Positions 7,613 through 15,765 of a stretch of 38,064 bases of DNA are shown here, piece after piece (the first letter of the stretch is position 1; the number at the start of each line of letters is the position of its first letter). The position numbers and the translations under genes were made by a program. Source of the stretch: Bacteroidota bacterium (GTDB lineage Bacteria > Bacteroidota > Bacteroidia > Bacteroidales > JAIPAH01); assembly GCA_021767705.1 (NCBI GenBank), contig JAASSU010000005.1:1-38064 (forward strand). The letters are read 5' to 3'. The notes under the pieces are model-generated. The model was given only the letters and a program-made list of their open reading frames with translations. It had not been told where the DNA came from and searched no databases.

Positions 7613-9829
7613 ATGAAAAGAATTATACTTGCTGCATCGCTTATCTTACTGATGTTTGCAGCTCAGGCACAGGAAACAGGATACTACAACAATACGGATG
7701 GCAAATCGGGGGCAGAGTTGCGCAGCGCGCTCAACGACATTATCCAGGATCATCAGGTGTTTTCTTATTTCACAGCGAAATCCGTGTTTAAGTCTTCGGA
7801 TGCTGACCCGGAGAACCCGGAAAACGTGATTTTGGTTTACACCGGAAGGTCGCAGGAAAATGATGATTACGGCACCGGCGGTGATTACATCAACCGTGAA
7901 CACGTATGGGCGAAGTCTCATGGCGATTTTGGCACTGAGCCTCCTGAGGGTGCTGATTTCCATAACCTGAAGCCCGCCGATGGCTCGGTGAACTCAGACC
8001 GCAGCAACAAAGATTTTGACAACGGCGGCACCGAGCATAACGAGGCAGATGGTTGCTTTTTTGACAGCGATTCATGGGAGCCACGCGACGAGGTTAAAGG
8101 CGATATTGCGAGGATTATTTTTTATATGGCCACGCGCTACGAAGGAGAAAACGGCGAGCACGACCTACAGGTGGTCGATGAAGTCAGCACCTACCCTGCT
8201 GCTGAACACGGCAAGCTGAGTACGCTCCTCGAGTGGAACATGCAGGATTTGCCAGACGCGTTTGAGCGCAACCGCAACAACGTTATCTTTAACTGGCAGC
8301 AAAACAGAAACCCGTTTATTGATAACCCGGAATTTGCGGAGCTGATTTGGAACGGCCAGGAAGCCGACGCCATCATTATTGATAACCTGACCGTTTCTGA
8401 AGATATTGACGCGGAAACTCCTGTGGATATCACCGCAGAAATCACCTCTTCGAACGGTTCTGTGTCTGAAGCAAAAATCATGTGGGGCCTGTCGTATGAG
8501 GCCTTAAATAACGAGGTGGCGATGAGCCAGAGCGGCGATAACTTTTCGGCTCAAATTCCTGCGCAAGCAGAAGAAAACTACGTTTACTACAAAGTGGTGG
8601 CTGATGATGGTTCTGTTACTGACGAATCGGTAGTTTACAGCTATTACATTCCACCAACATTTAATGGTGAACTGGTAACTATTTACGATATCCAGGGACA
8701 AACCACGCACTCCCCAATGGCCGACCAGATTGAAGATGAAGGAGGCATTGAAGACCTTAACTACGGGGAAGTTTCGACCAGTGGAGTAGTTACCGCCAAT
8801 TTCGGAACGAATTATTTTATCCAGGATGGCGAAGGGGCATGGAACGGTTTGTTGGTTTACGATCCCAGCAGGAACCCACAGATCGGCGACAGCATCATCA
8901 TCACAGGTATTGTAAAGGAATACTACAACGTGACTGAAATGACTGAAATCAGCACTTACTACCATATTGCCTCCGGAAAAACGCCTCCGCCTTTTACCGA
9001 TATTAATACGGGAGATGCTTCGGAGCAATACGAAGGCGTTTTGGTCCGCGTAACCGAAGCAGAGTGTACGGACGCTAATTACCAGAGCAATTTCTATATG
9101 TGGACCGTAGATGATGGCTCCGGCGAACTTTACATCCACAACACGAGCACCTACGAGTTTGTCCCTACCGAAGGGGCCGATTATACCATATCCGGGCCGC
9201 TTAATTGGGACTTTGGCGAATGGAAAATTGAGCTGCGCTATGAAGATGATGTCAATGGAATTACAGACATTGAGGCTCCGGCCATCAGTGAAATTAATAT
9301 TGAGGATGAAGAGACAATAGAGATATATTTTTCGGAGGATGTTGATGAGGAGTCTGCTGAAAATGAAAACAACTATGTAATGAGTGGCGAAGTAGCAGTA
9401 GAAAACGCAGTACGTCACCTGGTGTTGGAGGACAAGGTTACGCTGACCGTTTCGCCCCTCAGTCCGGGAGAATATTACACGCTGACCATCAACAACGTGG
9501 AGGACCAGTATGGCAATGCCACCGTAGACCTGGTTTATGAGTTCGGATATCAGACCAGCATTGAGGAAGTGATGGAGAAAGGCTCTTTCAAGGTGTATCC
9601 AAACCCGACATCGGCAGATATTATAACCACCTTCCATTCGAAAAAGGAAACCGCTGCGGTGATTAAAGTCATCGACTTCCGCGGACGCGAAATCAGGAAC
9701 ATACAAACTGATATTCAACAAGGAGCAAACACCATAGAAATAGGTCTTACTAATGCCCGTCCGGGAATTTACATGCTGATGATGGAATTCCCTGAGGGAC
9801 GAACAATGAAAAAAATTATTAAAAAATAA
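7613..9829 (+). CDS. Secreted endonuclease I family nuclease with T9SS sorting domain
   Basis: A 738-residue exported protein. Residues 1-20 form a signal peptide ending AQAQ. Residues about 20-250 are an EndA/NucM-type endonuclease I: YTGR, then GDYINREHVWAKSH with the catalytic His, then DFHNLKPADGSVNSDRSN. Next come an Ig-like segment (about 260-345), an OB-fold-like part resembling those of YhcR/ExeM nucleases (VTIYDIQGQTTHSPMADQ ... FIQDGEGAWNGLLVYD ... VKEYYNVTEMTEI), and a bacterial Ig-like domain (ISEINIEDEETIEIYFSEDV). It ends in a T9SS type A C-terminal domain: FKVYPNPTSADI ... GIYMLMMEFPEGRTMKKIIKK. It probably degrades extracellular DNA at or outside the cell surface. It is a single-gene unit followed by a terminator. 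Confidence 0.92.
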   Translation: MKRIILAASLILLMFAAQAQETGYYNNTDGKSGAELRSALNDIIQDHQVFSYFTAKSVFKSSDADPENPENVILVYTGRSQENDDYGTGGDYINREHVWAKSHGDFGTEPPEGADFHNLKPADGSVNSDRSNKDFDNGGTEHNEADGCFFDSDSWEPRDEVKGDIARIIFYMATRYEGENGEHDLQVVDEVSTYPAAEHGKLSTLLEWNMQDLPDAFERNRNNVIFNWQQNRNPFIDNPEFAELIWNGQEADAIIIDNLTVSEDIDAETPVDITAEITSSNGSVSEAKIMWGLSYEALNNEVAMSQSGDNFSAQIPAQAEENYVYYKVVADDGSVTDESVVYSYYIPPTFNGELVTIYDIQGQTTHSPMADQIEDEGGIEDLNYGEVSTSGVVTANFGTNYFIQDGEGAWNGLLVYDPSRNPQIGDSIIITGIVKEYYNVTEMTEISTYYHIASGKTPPPFTDINTGDASEQYEGVLVRVTEAECTDANYQSNFYMWTVDDGSGELYIHNTSTYEFVPTEGADYTISGPLNWDFGEWKIELRYEDDVNGITDIEAPAISEINIEDEETIEIYFSEDVDEESAENENNYVMSGEVAVENAVRHLVLEDKVTLTVSPLSPGEYYTLTINNVEDQYGNATVDLVYEFGYQTSIEEVMEKGSFKVYPNPTSADIITTFHSKKETAAVIKVIDFRGREIRNIQTDIQQGANTIEIGLTNARPGIYMLMMEFPEGRTMKKIIKK

Positions 9830-9842
9830 GCTTGAAAGCGCA

Positions 9843-9879
9843 GGCGGAGGATTTTTTAATTCTCCGCTTGTCTTTTTTT
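9843..9879 (+). terminator. Rho-independent terminator after the nuclease gene
   Basis: Stem GGCGGAG / CTCCGCTT with an A/T loop (9843-9869), followed by a run of seven T. Confidence 0.7.
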
Positions 9880-9880
9880 A

Positions 9881-9888
9881 TAATTTTG
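9881..9888 (+). promoter_or_regulatory. -7 box for the glycosyltransferase gene
   Basis: TAATTTTG (TAnnTTTG consensus), 23 bp before the GTG start at 9912 and directly after the terminator T-run. No TTG at 19-20 bp upstream. Confidence 0.5.
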
Positions 9889-9911
9889 TCCCTTTAACAA
9901 AATTCAGCACT

Positions 9912-10640
9912 GTGAGCGACGGTTTAGTAATCATCCCCACATACAACGAAAAGGAGAATATCCATAAGGTGCTTAAACGTGTGTTTGAGTTGCCCGAGGA
10001 GTTTGATGTGCTTATCATTGATGACAACTCTCCTGACGGCACCGCATCTATCGTTAAGTCTCTTATGGACAACTACGAGAGCCGGCTGCACCTGCTTGAA
10101 CGCGAAGGGAAGCTGGGGCTGGGAACAGCTTACATCAAAGGATTCCGGTGGGCATTGGAGCATAACTACGAATACATTTTTGAGATGGATGCCGATCTTT
10201 CGCACAATCCGGATGACCTGGTACGTTTATACCACACCGCCAAAGAAGGCAATGACCTGGTGATCGGCTCACGCTACGTAAAAGGCGTAAATGTGGTGAA
10301 CTGGCCGATGGGACGAGTGCTGATGTCTTATTTTGCCAGCATTTATGTTAAAGTTATCCTCGGCATCAAAATCGACGACACCACCGCCGGGTTTAAATGC
10401 TACAGGAGAAAGGTACTGGAAACAATCAACTTAAGTGCCATAAAGTTTATTGGCTACGCCTTTCAGATAGAAATGAAATATACTGCCTGGAAGCTCGGCT
10501 TCAAGGTAAAGGAAATTCCCATCATCTTCACCGACCGCACCGAAGGGGTTTCTAAAATGAACCGGGGAATTTTCAGGGAAGCTGTCCTTGGCGTGATAAA
10601 ACTCCGCTTCAAAAAAATAAGGCCTGCCAAGTCTGCCTGA
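9912..10640 (+). CDS. Polyprenol monophosphomannose synthase-like glycosyltransferase (GT2)
   Basis: A 242-residue family 2 glycosyltransferase of the DPM1/Ppm1 type, which transfers mannose (or a related sugar) from a GDP-sugar to polyprenyl phosphate at the membrane. Visible motifs: LVIIPTYNEKENI at the N-terminus, VLIIDDNSPDGT (nucleotide-binding Asp pair), GLGTAYIKGF, the DxD-like FEMDADLSH, and DDTTAGFKCYRR with the GYAFQIEMKY block. There is no C-terminal transmembrane pair, so it is the soluble or peripheral form. The start is GTG at 9912; MSDGLVIIP fits the family. No other glycan genes are adjacent, so the lipid-linked sugar's destination (lipoprotein or S-layer glycosylation, for example) is unknown. 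Confidence 0.9.
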   Translation: MSDGLVIIPTYNEKENIHKVLKRVFELPEEFDVLIIDDNSPDGTASIVKSLMDNYESRLHLLEREGKLGLGTAYIKGFRWALEHNYEYIFEMDADLSHNPDDLVRLYHTAKEGNDLVIGSRYVKGVNVVNWPMGRVLMSYFASIYVKVILGIKIDDTTAGFKCYRRKVLETINLSAIKFIGYAFQIEMKYTAWKLGFKVKEIPIIFTDRTEGVSKMNRGIFREAVLGVIKLRFKKIRPAKSA

Positions 10641-10673
10641 GCCCTATTAATTCTTTCCTCAAGATAATTATGT

Positions 10674-10681
10674 TAATTTTG
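10674..10681 (+). promoter_or_regulatory. -7 box for pyrC
   Basis: TAATTTTG 20 bp before the ATG at 10702. No matching TTG element at the right spacing. Confidence 0.45.
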
Positions 10682-10701
10682 ATGATTAAAACGAGGAAAT
10701 C

Positions 10702-12045
10702 ATGTCGCAAAAGATATTAATCAGGAATGTAAAGATAGTCAACGAGAACCGCATTGCAGAAGGCAGTGTGGAAGTTGACGAAGGTCGTATTGCTAAAATC
10801 AGGGAAGAGCTTTCCCCTTCCGGGGATGGATTTGACCGGGTGATAGAAGGCCACGGGGGATTTTTGCTTCCTGGAGCCATTGACGACCAGGTCCATTTCA
10901 GGGAACCGGGGCTCACTCACAAGGCCGACATCCACACCGAAAGTAAAGCCGCTGTGGCCGGAGGAATCACCTCTTTTATGGAGATGCCCAACACCAAGCC
11001 ACAGGCTGTGACCCAGGATTTGCTGGAAGAGAAGTACCGCATTGCGGCTGAAAAATCGCTGGCCAACTACTCTTTCTATATGGGTGTGACCAACGACAAT
11101 ACCGGGGAGGTATTAAAAACCGACCCACAAAATGTTTGTGGCATCAAAATATTTATGGGTAGCAGCACCGGGAATATGCTGGTGGACAACAAACAAACCC
11201 TCGATACGCTCTTTCGCGAAAGCCCGGTGCTCATTGCCACACATTGCGAGGACGAAACCACCATCAAGCAAAACACCGAGCTGTTCAGAAATAAATATGG
11301 TGATACGCCGCACTTTTCGGTCCACCCGCTTATCAGGAGTGAAGAAGCCTGCTACAGGTCGTCGAGTCTGGCGGCAGAGCTGGCCGACAAGCACAACAGC
11401 CGCCTTCACATTCTGCATTTGAGCACCGCCAAAGAACTGGCACTGTTCCGTAACGACATCCCGTCAAGAGAAAAGCAAATCACTGCCGAGGCATGTATCC
11501 ACCACTTCACTTTCGACGCTTCTCAGTACGATGAAAAACAGTGGCGCATCAAATGGAACCCGGCGGTTAAATCAGCACACGACCGTGATGCCATTTTCGA
11601 AGCCCTGCTGAATAACACCATCGATGTGATTGCCACCGACCATGCACCGCACACGCTCGAAGAAAAGCAAAACAGTTATTTCAAAGCACCTTCAGGAGGA
11701 CCCATGGTTCAGCATGCCTTGCCGGTAATGATGGAGTTTTTCCGGCAAGGAAAGATTTCCGTAGAAAAAATCGTGGACAAGATGAGCCATACGCCTGCCG
11801 ATATTTTCAGGATGGAAAAACGGGGATATATCCGCGAAGGCTATTGGGCTGATCTTGTGCTGGTGCATGAAAAACCTGTGACCGTTGCACCCGATAACAT
11901 TCTTTATAAGTGTGGATGGTCGCCACTGGAGGGCGAAAAGCTGCATTACCGGGTAACAACCACAATGATAAACGGGCATGTTGCTTATCAGGATGGAAAA
12001 TTCGATGAAAATCAAAAAGGAAAAAGACTTAAATTCAACCGATAA
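10702..12045 (+). CDS. pyrC: Dihydroorotase, class I
   Basis: Interconverts N-carbamoyl-aspartate and dihydroorotate, the third step of pyrimidine synthesis, in the cytosol. A 447-residue amidohydrolase. Visible: GAIDDQVHFREPGLTHKADI (metal and substrate loop), MEMPNTKPQ, GIKIFMGSSTGNML (the Lys position that is carboxylated in relatives), ATHCEDE, LHILHLSTAKE, and IDVIATDHAPHT (metal Asp and HAPH). Oddity: the first metal His of the family HxH motif (DxHVHxREP) is Gln here (QVH). I recall Gln in related Bacteroidota proteins, so it may be a lineage trait rather than a defect, but I cannot verify this here. All other catalytic elements are intact. The lipoprotein gene follows 19 bp downstream. 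Confidence 0.92.
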   Translation: MSQKILIRNVKIVNENRIAEGSVEVDEGRIAKIREELSPSGDGFDRVIEGHGGFLLPGAIDDQVHFREPGLTHKADIHTESKAAVAGGITSFMEMPNTKPQAVTQDLLEEKYRIAAEKSLANYSFYMGVTNDNTGEVLKTDPQNVCGIKIFMGSSTGNMLVDNKQTLDTLFRESPVLIATHCEDETTIKQNTELFRNKYGDTPHFSVHPLIRSEEACYRSSSLAAELADKHNSRLHILHLSTAKELALFRNDIPSREKQITAEACIHHFTFDASQYDEKQWRIKWNPAVKSAHDRDAIFEALLNNTIDVIATDHAPHTLEEKQNSYFKAPSGGPMVQHALPVMMEFFRQGKISVEKIVDKMSHTPADIFRMEKRGYIREGYWADLVLVHEKPVTVAPDNILYKCGWSPLEGEKLHYRVTTTMINGHVAYQDGKFDENQKGKRLKFNR

Positions 12046-12064
12046 ATCAAATACATTGAAATCA

Positions 12065-12499
12065 ATGAAAAACATACTATTCGTTTCTGCTCTGCTGCTT
12101 AGTTTGCTTATCGGATGTGCTCCGCAAAGTATCAATGAGGTGGAGACGACTTACGAGGATGGATCTCCTAAAACCGTCAGAACCTATGTTGAAGAAGACG
12201 GAGAGAAGATTCTTCAGCACGAAAAGAGCTACTACAAGACTGGTGAACTAAAAATGGAAGGCGCTTACCAGAACAACAAACGGCATGGCAAATGGGTGAG
12301 CTACTACAAAGATGGGTCGAAATGGGCTGAGGCCACTTACGAAAACGGAAAAGAAGAAGGTATGAAAATCGTCTACTACAAAAACGGTAAGGTTTATTAC
12401 CAGGGCCGGATGAACGCCGGCGAGCGCACAGGCACCTGGACGTTCTACGATGTTGAAGGAGGACGGACCACCATCAATTATGATAAGAAAAACGATTAG
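12065..12499 (+). CDS. YwqK/MORN-variant repeat lipoprotein
   Basis: A 144-residue lipoprotein. The signal peptide MKNILFVSALLLSLLIGC has a lipobox LIGC with Cys18. After it come three to four MORN-like repeats of the toxin-antitoxin YwqK type: YYKTGELKMEGAYQNNKRHG, then WVSYYKDGSKWAEATYENGK, then IVYYKNGKVYYQGRMNAGER. The frame extends upstream into pyrC, but the lipoprotein signal peptide fixes the start at ATG 12065. It sits 19 bp after pyrC, so it is probably cotranscribed. Its stop overlaps the convergent hslR stop by 4 bp. No toxin partner is visible; its function is unknown beyond envelope localisation. Confidence 0.85.
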   Translation: MKNILFVSALLLSLLIGCAPQSINEVETTYEDGSPKTVRTYVEEDGEKILQHEKSYYKTGELKMEGAYQNNKRHGKWVSYYKDGSKWAEATYENGKEEGMKIVYYKNGKVYYQGRMNAGERTGTWTFYDVEGGRTTINYDKKND

Positions 12500-12873
12500 C
12501 GCCTTTTCTTCAGCCAGTCGATTTGCCGGCGTTCTTTTTTCGTAGGACGACCGGCACCACGATCACGCCACTCGGTGTTTAGTTCATTCATTTTCTTCAG
12601 CTTGTCATATTCCTCTTGTGGCGTCAGGTCTTCAAAACATTCGGCTGCAAGCGATGCCGAAACGCGCTGCTCAATCACTTTTTCCACCCGAATGGTCTTA
12701 ATCATGGTTTTAATCCGGATGGTCACCTCATCACCGGGCGATACTTCCTTGGCAGGCTTCACCTCCGCTTCGTTGATCTGTACACGCCCTTTTTTACATG
12801 CCTCCGAAGCTTTGCTCCTGGTCTTAAAAATCCTAATCGCCCATAAGTATTTGTCAATACGTACCTGGCTCAT
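12496..12873 (-). CDS. hslR: S4-domain RNA-binding protein, Hsp15 family
   Basis: A 125-residue protein with an N-terminal S4 domain: MSQVRIDKYLWAIRIFKTRS, then ACKKGRVQINEAEVKPAKEV. This matches the ribosome-associated heat shock protein 15 (HslR), which in E. coli binds free 50S subunits still carrying peptidyl-tRNA. The basic tail (GRPTKKERRQIDWLKKRR) is typical of the family. It is the last gene of the era-der-hslR cluster, starting 6 bp after der, and its 3' end overlaps the convergent lipoprotein gene by 4 bp. Confidence 0.88.
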   Translation of the reverse strand: MSQVRIDKYLWAIRIFKTRSKASEACKKGRVQINEAEVKPAKEVSPGDEVTIRIKTMIKTIRVEKVIEQRVSASLAAECFEDLTPQEEYDKLKKMNELNTEWRDRGAGRPTKKERRQIDWLKKRR

Positions 12874-12879
12874 AAATCT

Positions 12880-14187
12880 CTATTTTTCTCTGAAGAATAC
12901 CTCTACAGGAACCCCTGTGAGCTTGTATTTTTTTCGCAGTTGATTTTCTATAAAGCGCTTGTATTCGGTTTTGATTTCCTTTGGATAATTGCAGAAAAAT
13001 GCAAACGCCGGAAAAGCCGTCTTCAGCTGTGTTACATACTTGATTTTGATGTATTTGCCACGAGATGTCACGGATGGTGGCCGCTTGTCAATAATCGGCA
13101 GGATGTAATCGTTCAGCTTCTTGGTGCTAATCCGGAGGCTTTTCGACTCATAAACCTGCTGCACCGCTTCCAGCACTTTAAAAATCCGTTGCTTCGTCAG
13201 CACAGAAGTAAAGATTATCGGCACGTCCTTAAATGGCTGCAGCCTTTCCGAGATATGCTTTGTAAAATCCTTGGCGGTATGTGTATCCTTATCTACCAGA
13301 TCCCACTTATTTACCACAACCACCACGCCTTTATGATTTTTATGAATCACGTGAAGGATATTCAAATCCTGTGCTTCAATACCCTGGGTTGCATCCAGCA
13401 TCAGCACACATACATCGCTGTTTTCAATAGCTTTAATGGCCCGCATGGTAGAATAAAACTCGATATTCTCCCTCACTTTTGCCTTTTTCCGCAGGCCAGC
13501 AGTGTCGAGGAGCATAAAATCAAACCCGAAGGAGTTGTATCTGGTATCAATGGTATCGCGCGTGGTTCCTGCAACATCCGTAACAATATTCCGCTCATCG
13601 CCCAGCAACGCGTTTATCAGCGATGATTTCCCGGCATTTGGCCGGCCCACCACGGCTACGTGAGGGATATCGGGCGCATCTTCCACCTCTGCTTCGTCGA
13701 AATTGGTAATCAAATCATCAAGGAGATCTCCGGTGCCACTTCCGTTGATGGCAGAAATGGTGTAAAGCTCCCCCAGTCCGAGGGCATAAAACTCCTGTGC
13801 TGCCGGAATAAGGCGGTTATTATCGACCTTATTGGCCACGATGTAAGATTTCTTGTTGTAAGGCCGCAAAATATTGGCCACATCCTTATCATAGCCCGTA
13901 AGTCCGTCTTTGGCATCCACCATAAAAAGCACTACATCGGCCTCGTTGGCAGCAATGACCACCTGCTTACGTATTTCAGCTTCAAAAGCATCATCGCTGC
14001 CTTCCACAAACCCACCGGTATCAATCACAGTAAACTCCACGCCATTCCATTCCGACTTACCATAGTGACGATCGCGTGTTACACCGCTGGTCTGTTCCAC
14101 GATAGCATCGCGGTATCCTACCAAACGGTTAAAAAAGGTTGATTTACCCACATTTGGGCGTCCGATTATTGCTACAATATTTCCCAT
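12880..14187 (-). CDS. der: Ribosome biogenesis GTPase Der (EngA)
   Basis: A 435-residue double-Era GTPase needed for 50S subunit assembly. Domain 1: GRPNVGKSTFFNRL (G1), DTGG (G3), NKVD (G4). Domain 2: GRPNAGKSSLINALL (G1), DTAG (G3), NKWD (G4). The C-terminal KH-like domain is present (KLNDYILPIIDKRPP ... KYIKIKYVTQ) and ends PVEVFFREK. Full normal length. Second gene of a tight minus-strand unit, 11 bp after era and 6 bp before hslR; all three products act on ribosome assembly or RNA. Confidence 0.97.
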   Translation of the reverse strand: MGNIVAIIGRPNVGKSTFFNRLVGYRDAIVEQTSGVTRDRHYGKSEWNGVEFTVIDTGGFVEGSDDAFEAEIRKQVVIAANEADVVLFMVDAKDGLTGYDKDVANILRPYNKKSYIVANKVDNNRLIPAAQEFYALGLGELYTISAINGSGTGDLLDDLITNFDEAEVEDAPDIPHVAVVGRPNAGKSSLINALLGDERNIVTDVAGTTRDTIDTRYNSFGFDFMLLDTAGLRKKAKVRENIEFYSTMRAIKAIENSDVCVLMLDATQGIEAQDLNILHVIHKNHKGVVVVVNKWDLVDKDTHTAKDFTKHISERLQPFKDVPIIFTSVLTKQRIFKVLEAVQQVYESKSLRISTKKLNDYILPIIDKRPPSVTSRGKYIKIKYVTQLKTAFPAFAFFCNYPKEIKTEYKRFIENQLRKKYKLTGVPVEVFFREK

Positions 14188-14198
14188 TTTTTTCTAAC

Positions 14199-15080
14199 TT
14201 ACTTTGGCTGATAGCCAAAATTATCCAGCGCCTTATCATCATCACGCCAGTTTTTTCTCACTTTCACTGTTATATCCAGATAAATCTGCTTCTCAACAAA
14301 TTTCTCGATTTCCTTTCTCGATTCTATTCCAAGCTTTTTTATGGCTTTCCCCTCATGACCTATGATGATTCGGCGTTGAGATTCGCGGGCCACAAAGATA
14401 AAGGCTTTTATCCGAATGATCTCTTTTTCTTCCTTGTATGTATCGATGACCACTTCCGTGGAATAAGGCACTTCTTTTTGATAAAGCAGCAGGATTTTTT
14501 CGCGAATCATCTCTGAAACAAAGAATCGCATATTTTTATTCGTCAGCTCATCTTTAGGATAATAGGGCGGGTTTTCGGGAAGCAATTCGATGATACGATT
14601 CTTCACCACATCGATGTTAAACTTGTGCAAGGCCGAAACCGGCAAAAACTGTCCATTTGGAATTCTTTCCTTCCAGTAATCAATCATCGGCTCAATCTCC
14701 GATTCCTTTTGCTTATCTATTTTATTTATCAGAACCAGCACGGGCACTTTTATCGATACCAGCCGCTGCATCACTTCTTCGTCAAAAGACTTTTGGCCTG
14801 CTTCAATCATCAGGATAAAAATATCTGCATCATCCAGAGCTTCTCTCACAAAACCCATCATCGACTCCTGCAGTTTGTAGGCCGGATCAAGTATTCCGGG
14901 AGTGTCGGAAAACACAATCTGATAGTCATCTCCATTTACAAAACCCTGTATCCGATGCCGGGTAGTTTGCGCTTTAGAGGTGATTATTGACAGCCTCTCG
15001 CCCACCAACGCATTCATCAACGTACTTTTTCCAACATTTGGGTTTCCTATAATACTCACAAATCCAGCCCTGTGCGTCAT
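14199..15080 (-). CDS. era: GTPase Era
   Basis: A 293-residue GTPase that binds the 3' end of 16S rRNA and assists 30S maturation. G1 GNPNVGKSTLMNALV, G2/switch region SKAQTTRHRIQGF, G3 DTPGILDP, G4 NKID, and the C-terminal KH domain with FVARESQRRIIIGHEGKAIKKLG, then VRKNWRDDDKAL. Normal length. First gene of the era-der-hslR unit. A minus-strand -7 box at 15157-15164 would give a leader of about 70 nt. Confidence 0.97.
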   Translation of the reverse strand: MTHRAGFVSIIGNPNVGKSTLMNALVGERLSIITSKAQTTRHRIQGFVNGDDYQIVFSDTPGILDPAYKLQESMMGFVREALDDADIFILMIEAGQKSFDEEVMQRLVSIKVPVLVLINKIDKQKESEIEPMIDYWKERIPNGQFLPVSALHKFNIDVVKNRIIELLPENPPYYPKDELTNKNMRFFVSEMIREKILLLYQKEVPYSTEVVIDTYKEEKEIIRIKAFIFVARESQRRIIIGHEGKAIKKLGIESRKEIEKFVEKQIYLDITVKVRKNWRDDDKALDNFGYQPK

Positions 15081-15106
15081 TTGTCCTGATTTTTTTTCAT
15101 TTTTAT

Positions 15107-15137
15107 TTGGATTGCAAAGAAACGCAAATTATATTTG
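15107..15137 (+). promoter_or_regulatory. Candidate promoter driving the tRNA-fMet region
   Basis: TTG at 15107-15109, 20 bp, then TATATTTG at 15130-15137. It points toward the tRNA pseudogene (15214) and tRNA-fMet (15328). A closer promoter for the intact tRNA was not recognised. Confidence 0.45.
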
Positions 15138-15156
15138 CATCCGCATTTGAGGGGGG

Positions 15157-15164
15157 CAAAATTA
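15157..15164 (-). promoter_or_regulatory. -7 box for the era operon
   Basis: Reads TAATTTTG on the minus strand, about 77 bp upstream of the era ATG. It overlaps the leader of the opposing tRNA-directed promoter. Confidence 0.4.
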
Positions 15165-15213
15165 ATGAAATCCTTCAACTGTAAGCGTTCTGACAAAAAT
15201 TTTAATTACATAT

Positions 15214-15300
15214 TGCGGGGTGGTCCCGATAGCTATCGGGAGTGGCAGCTCGTCGGGCTGATATCCGCCTGAGGCGGACGATAGTTCGAATCGGATATAA
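15214..15300 (+). pseudogene. tRNA-fMet pseudogene interrupted by two palindromes
   Basis: A second copy of the initiator tRNA gene lies about 30 bp upstream of the intact one. Preserved parts: TGCGGGGTGG (acceptor and position 8-10), GTGGCAGCTCGTCGGGCT (D-loop to anticodon stem) and AGTTCGAATC (T-loop). The AGCA of the D-arm is replaced by the perfect palindrome TCCCGATAGCTATCGGGA (15224-15241). The anticodon loop and 3' anticodon stem are replaced by a segment containing TCCGCCTGAGGCGGA (15264-15278). The anticodon, T-stem pairing and 3' acceptor strand are lost, so it cannot be a working tRNA. Confidence 0.75.
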
Positions 15301-15327
15301 AGTTTGTTCTTTAAAAAAATATAATAT

Positions 15328-15387
<60 letters not shown>

Positions 15388-15399
<12 letters not shown>

Positions 15400-15438
15400 C
15401 TATTAAAGGCCTGTTAAACTTTGTTTTTCAGGCCTTTT
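15388..15438 (+). repeat. attL: 51-bp direct repeat at the tRNA 3' end
   Basis: Identical over all 51 bp to 20290-20340. It begins TAGCCCCCGCTAC (last 12 bases of the tRNA gene) and runs through the tRNA terminator hairpin to CAGGCCTTTT. The bases outside the match differ on both sides (C vs A on the left, G vs T on the right). Confidence 0.95.
15405..15438 (+). terminator. tRNA-fMet terminator inside attL
   Basis: Stem AAAGGCCTG (15405-15413) / CAGGCCTTT (15429-15437) with a T-rich end. The same hairpin exists in the right repeat at 20307-20340. Confidence 0.8.
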
Positions 15439-15765
15439 GCTTATTATGAGACACAAAATAGACACAAAACGCAATTTTTAGGGGTTTTCCATACTCAGCG
15501 AGTTTGTTTCTTAAAATGTGACTGGGTGCCTTCTCTGAAATATTCCAATTTTGCACGCATAAAAAGAAGGCTAAGGGCTACGGTTGTATATTGTTTGCAC
15601 TTAAAAAAGTGATGGGTACCCCTAACACTTTATTTTTCTGCCAGATACAGCGGTTTACTGTGTGGGTTGCCCCGCTTGTTCTGGGTGTTTTTATTCCTGT
15701 CTTTATCAGATAGTTTCTACTTGATATAATATAACGAAATATCAGATTGAAATTATTTTCTTTGA
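15439..15765. other. Left end of the element, non-coding
   Basis: No gene is supported. It begins with an arm-type repeat (15448-15469) and CAAAACGCAAT (15465-15475), which recurs at the right end (20262-20272). The remainder, up to the stop of the replication gene, has no recognised origin, hairpin with T-tract or promoter. Confidence 0.5.
15448..15469 (+). repeat. Putative integrase arm-type site, left end
   Basis: GAGACACAAAATAGACACAAAA, a tandem of ACACAAAA-type units, identical to 20131-20152 near the other end of the element. Placement just inside attL suggests an integrase arm-binding site. Confidence 0.6.

Noticed and set aside
8504..9721. 405-codon open frame on the minus strand
   Set aside because: It is the complement of the endonuclease gene, whose signal peptide, catalytic and T9SS motifs are clear; the opposing frame shows no family features.
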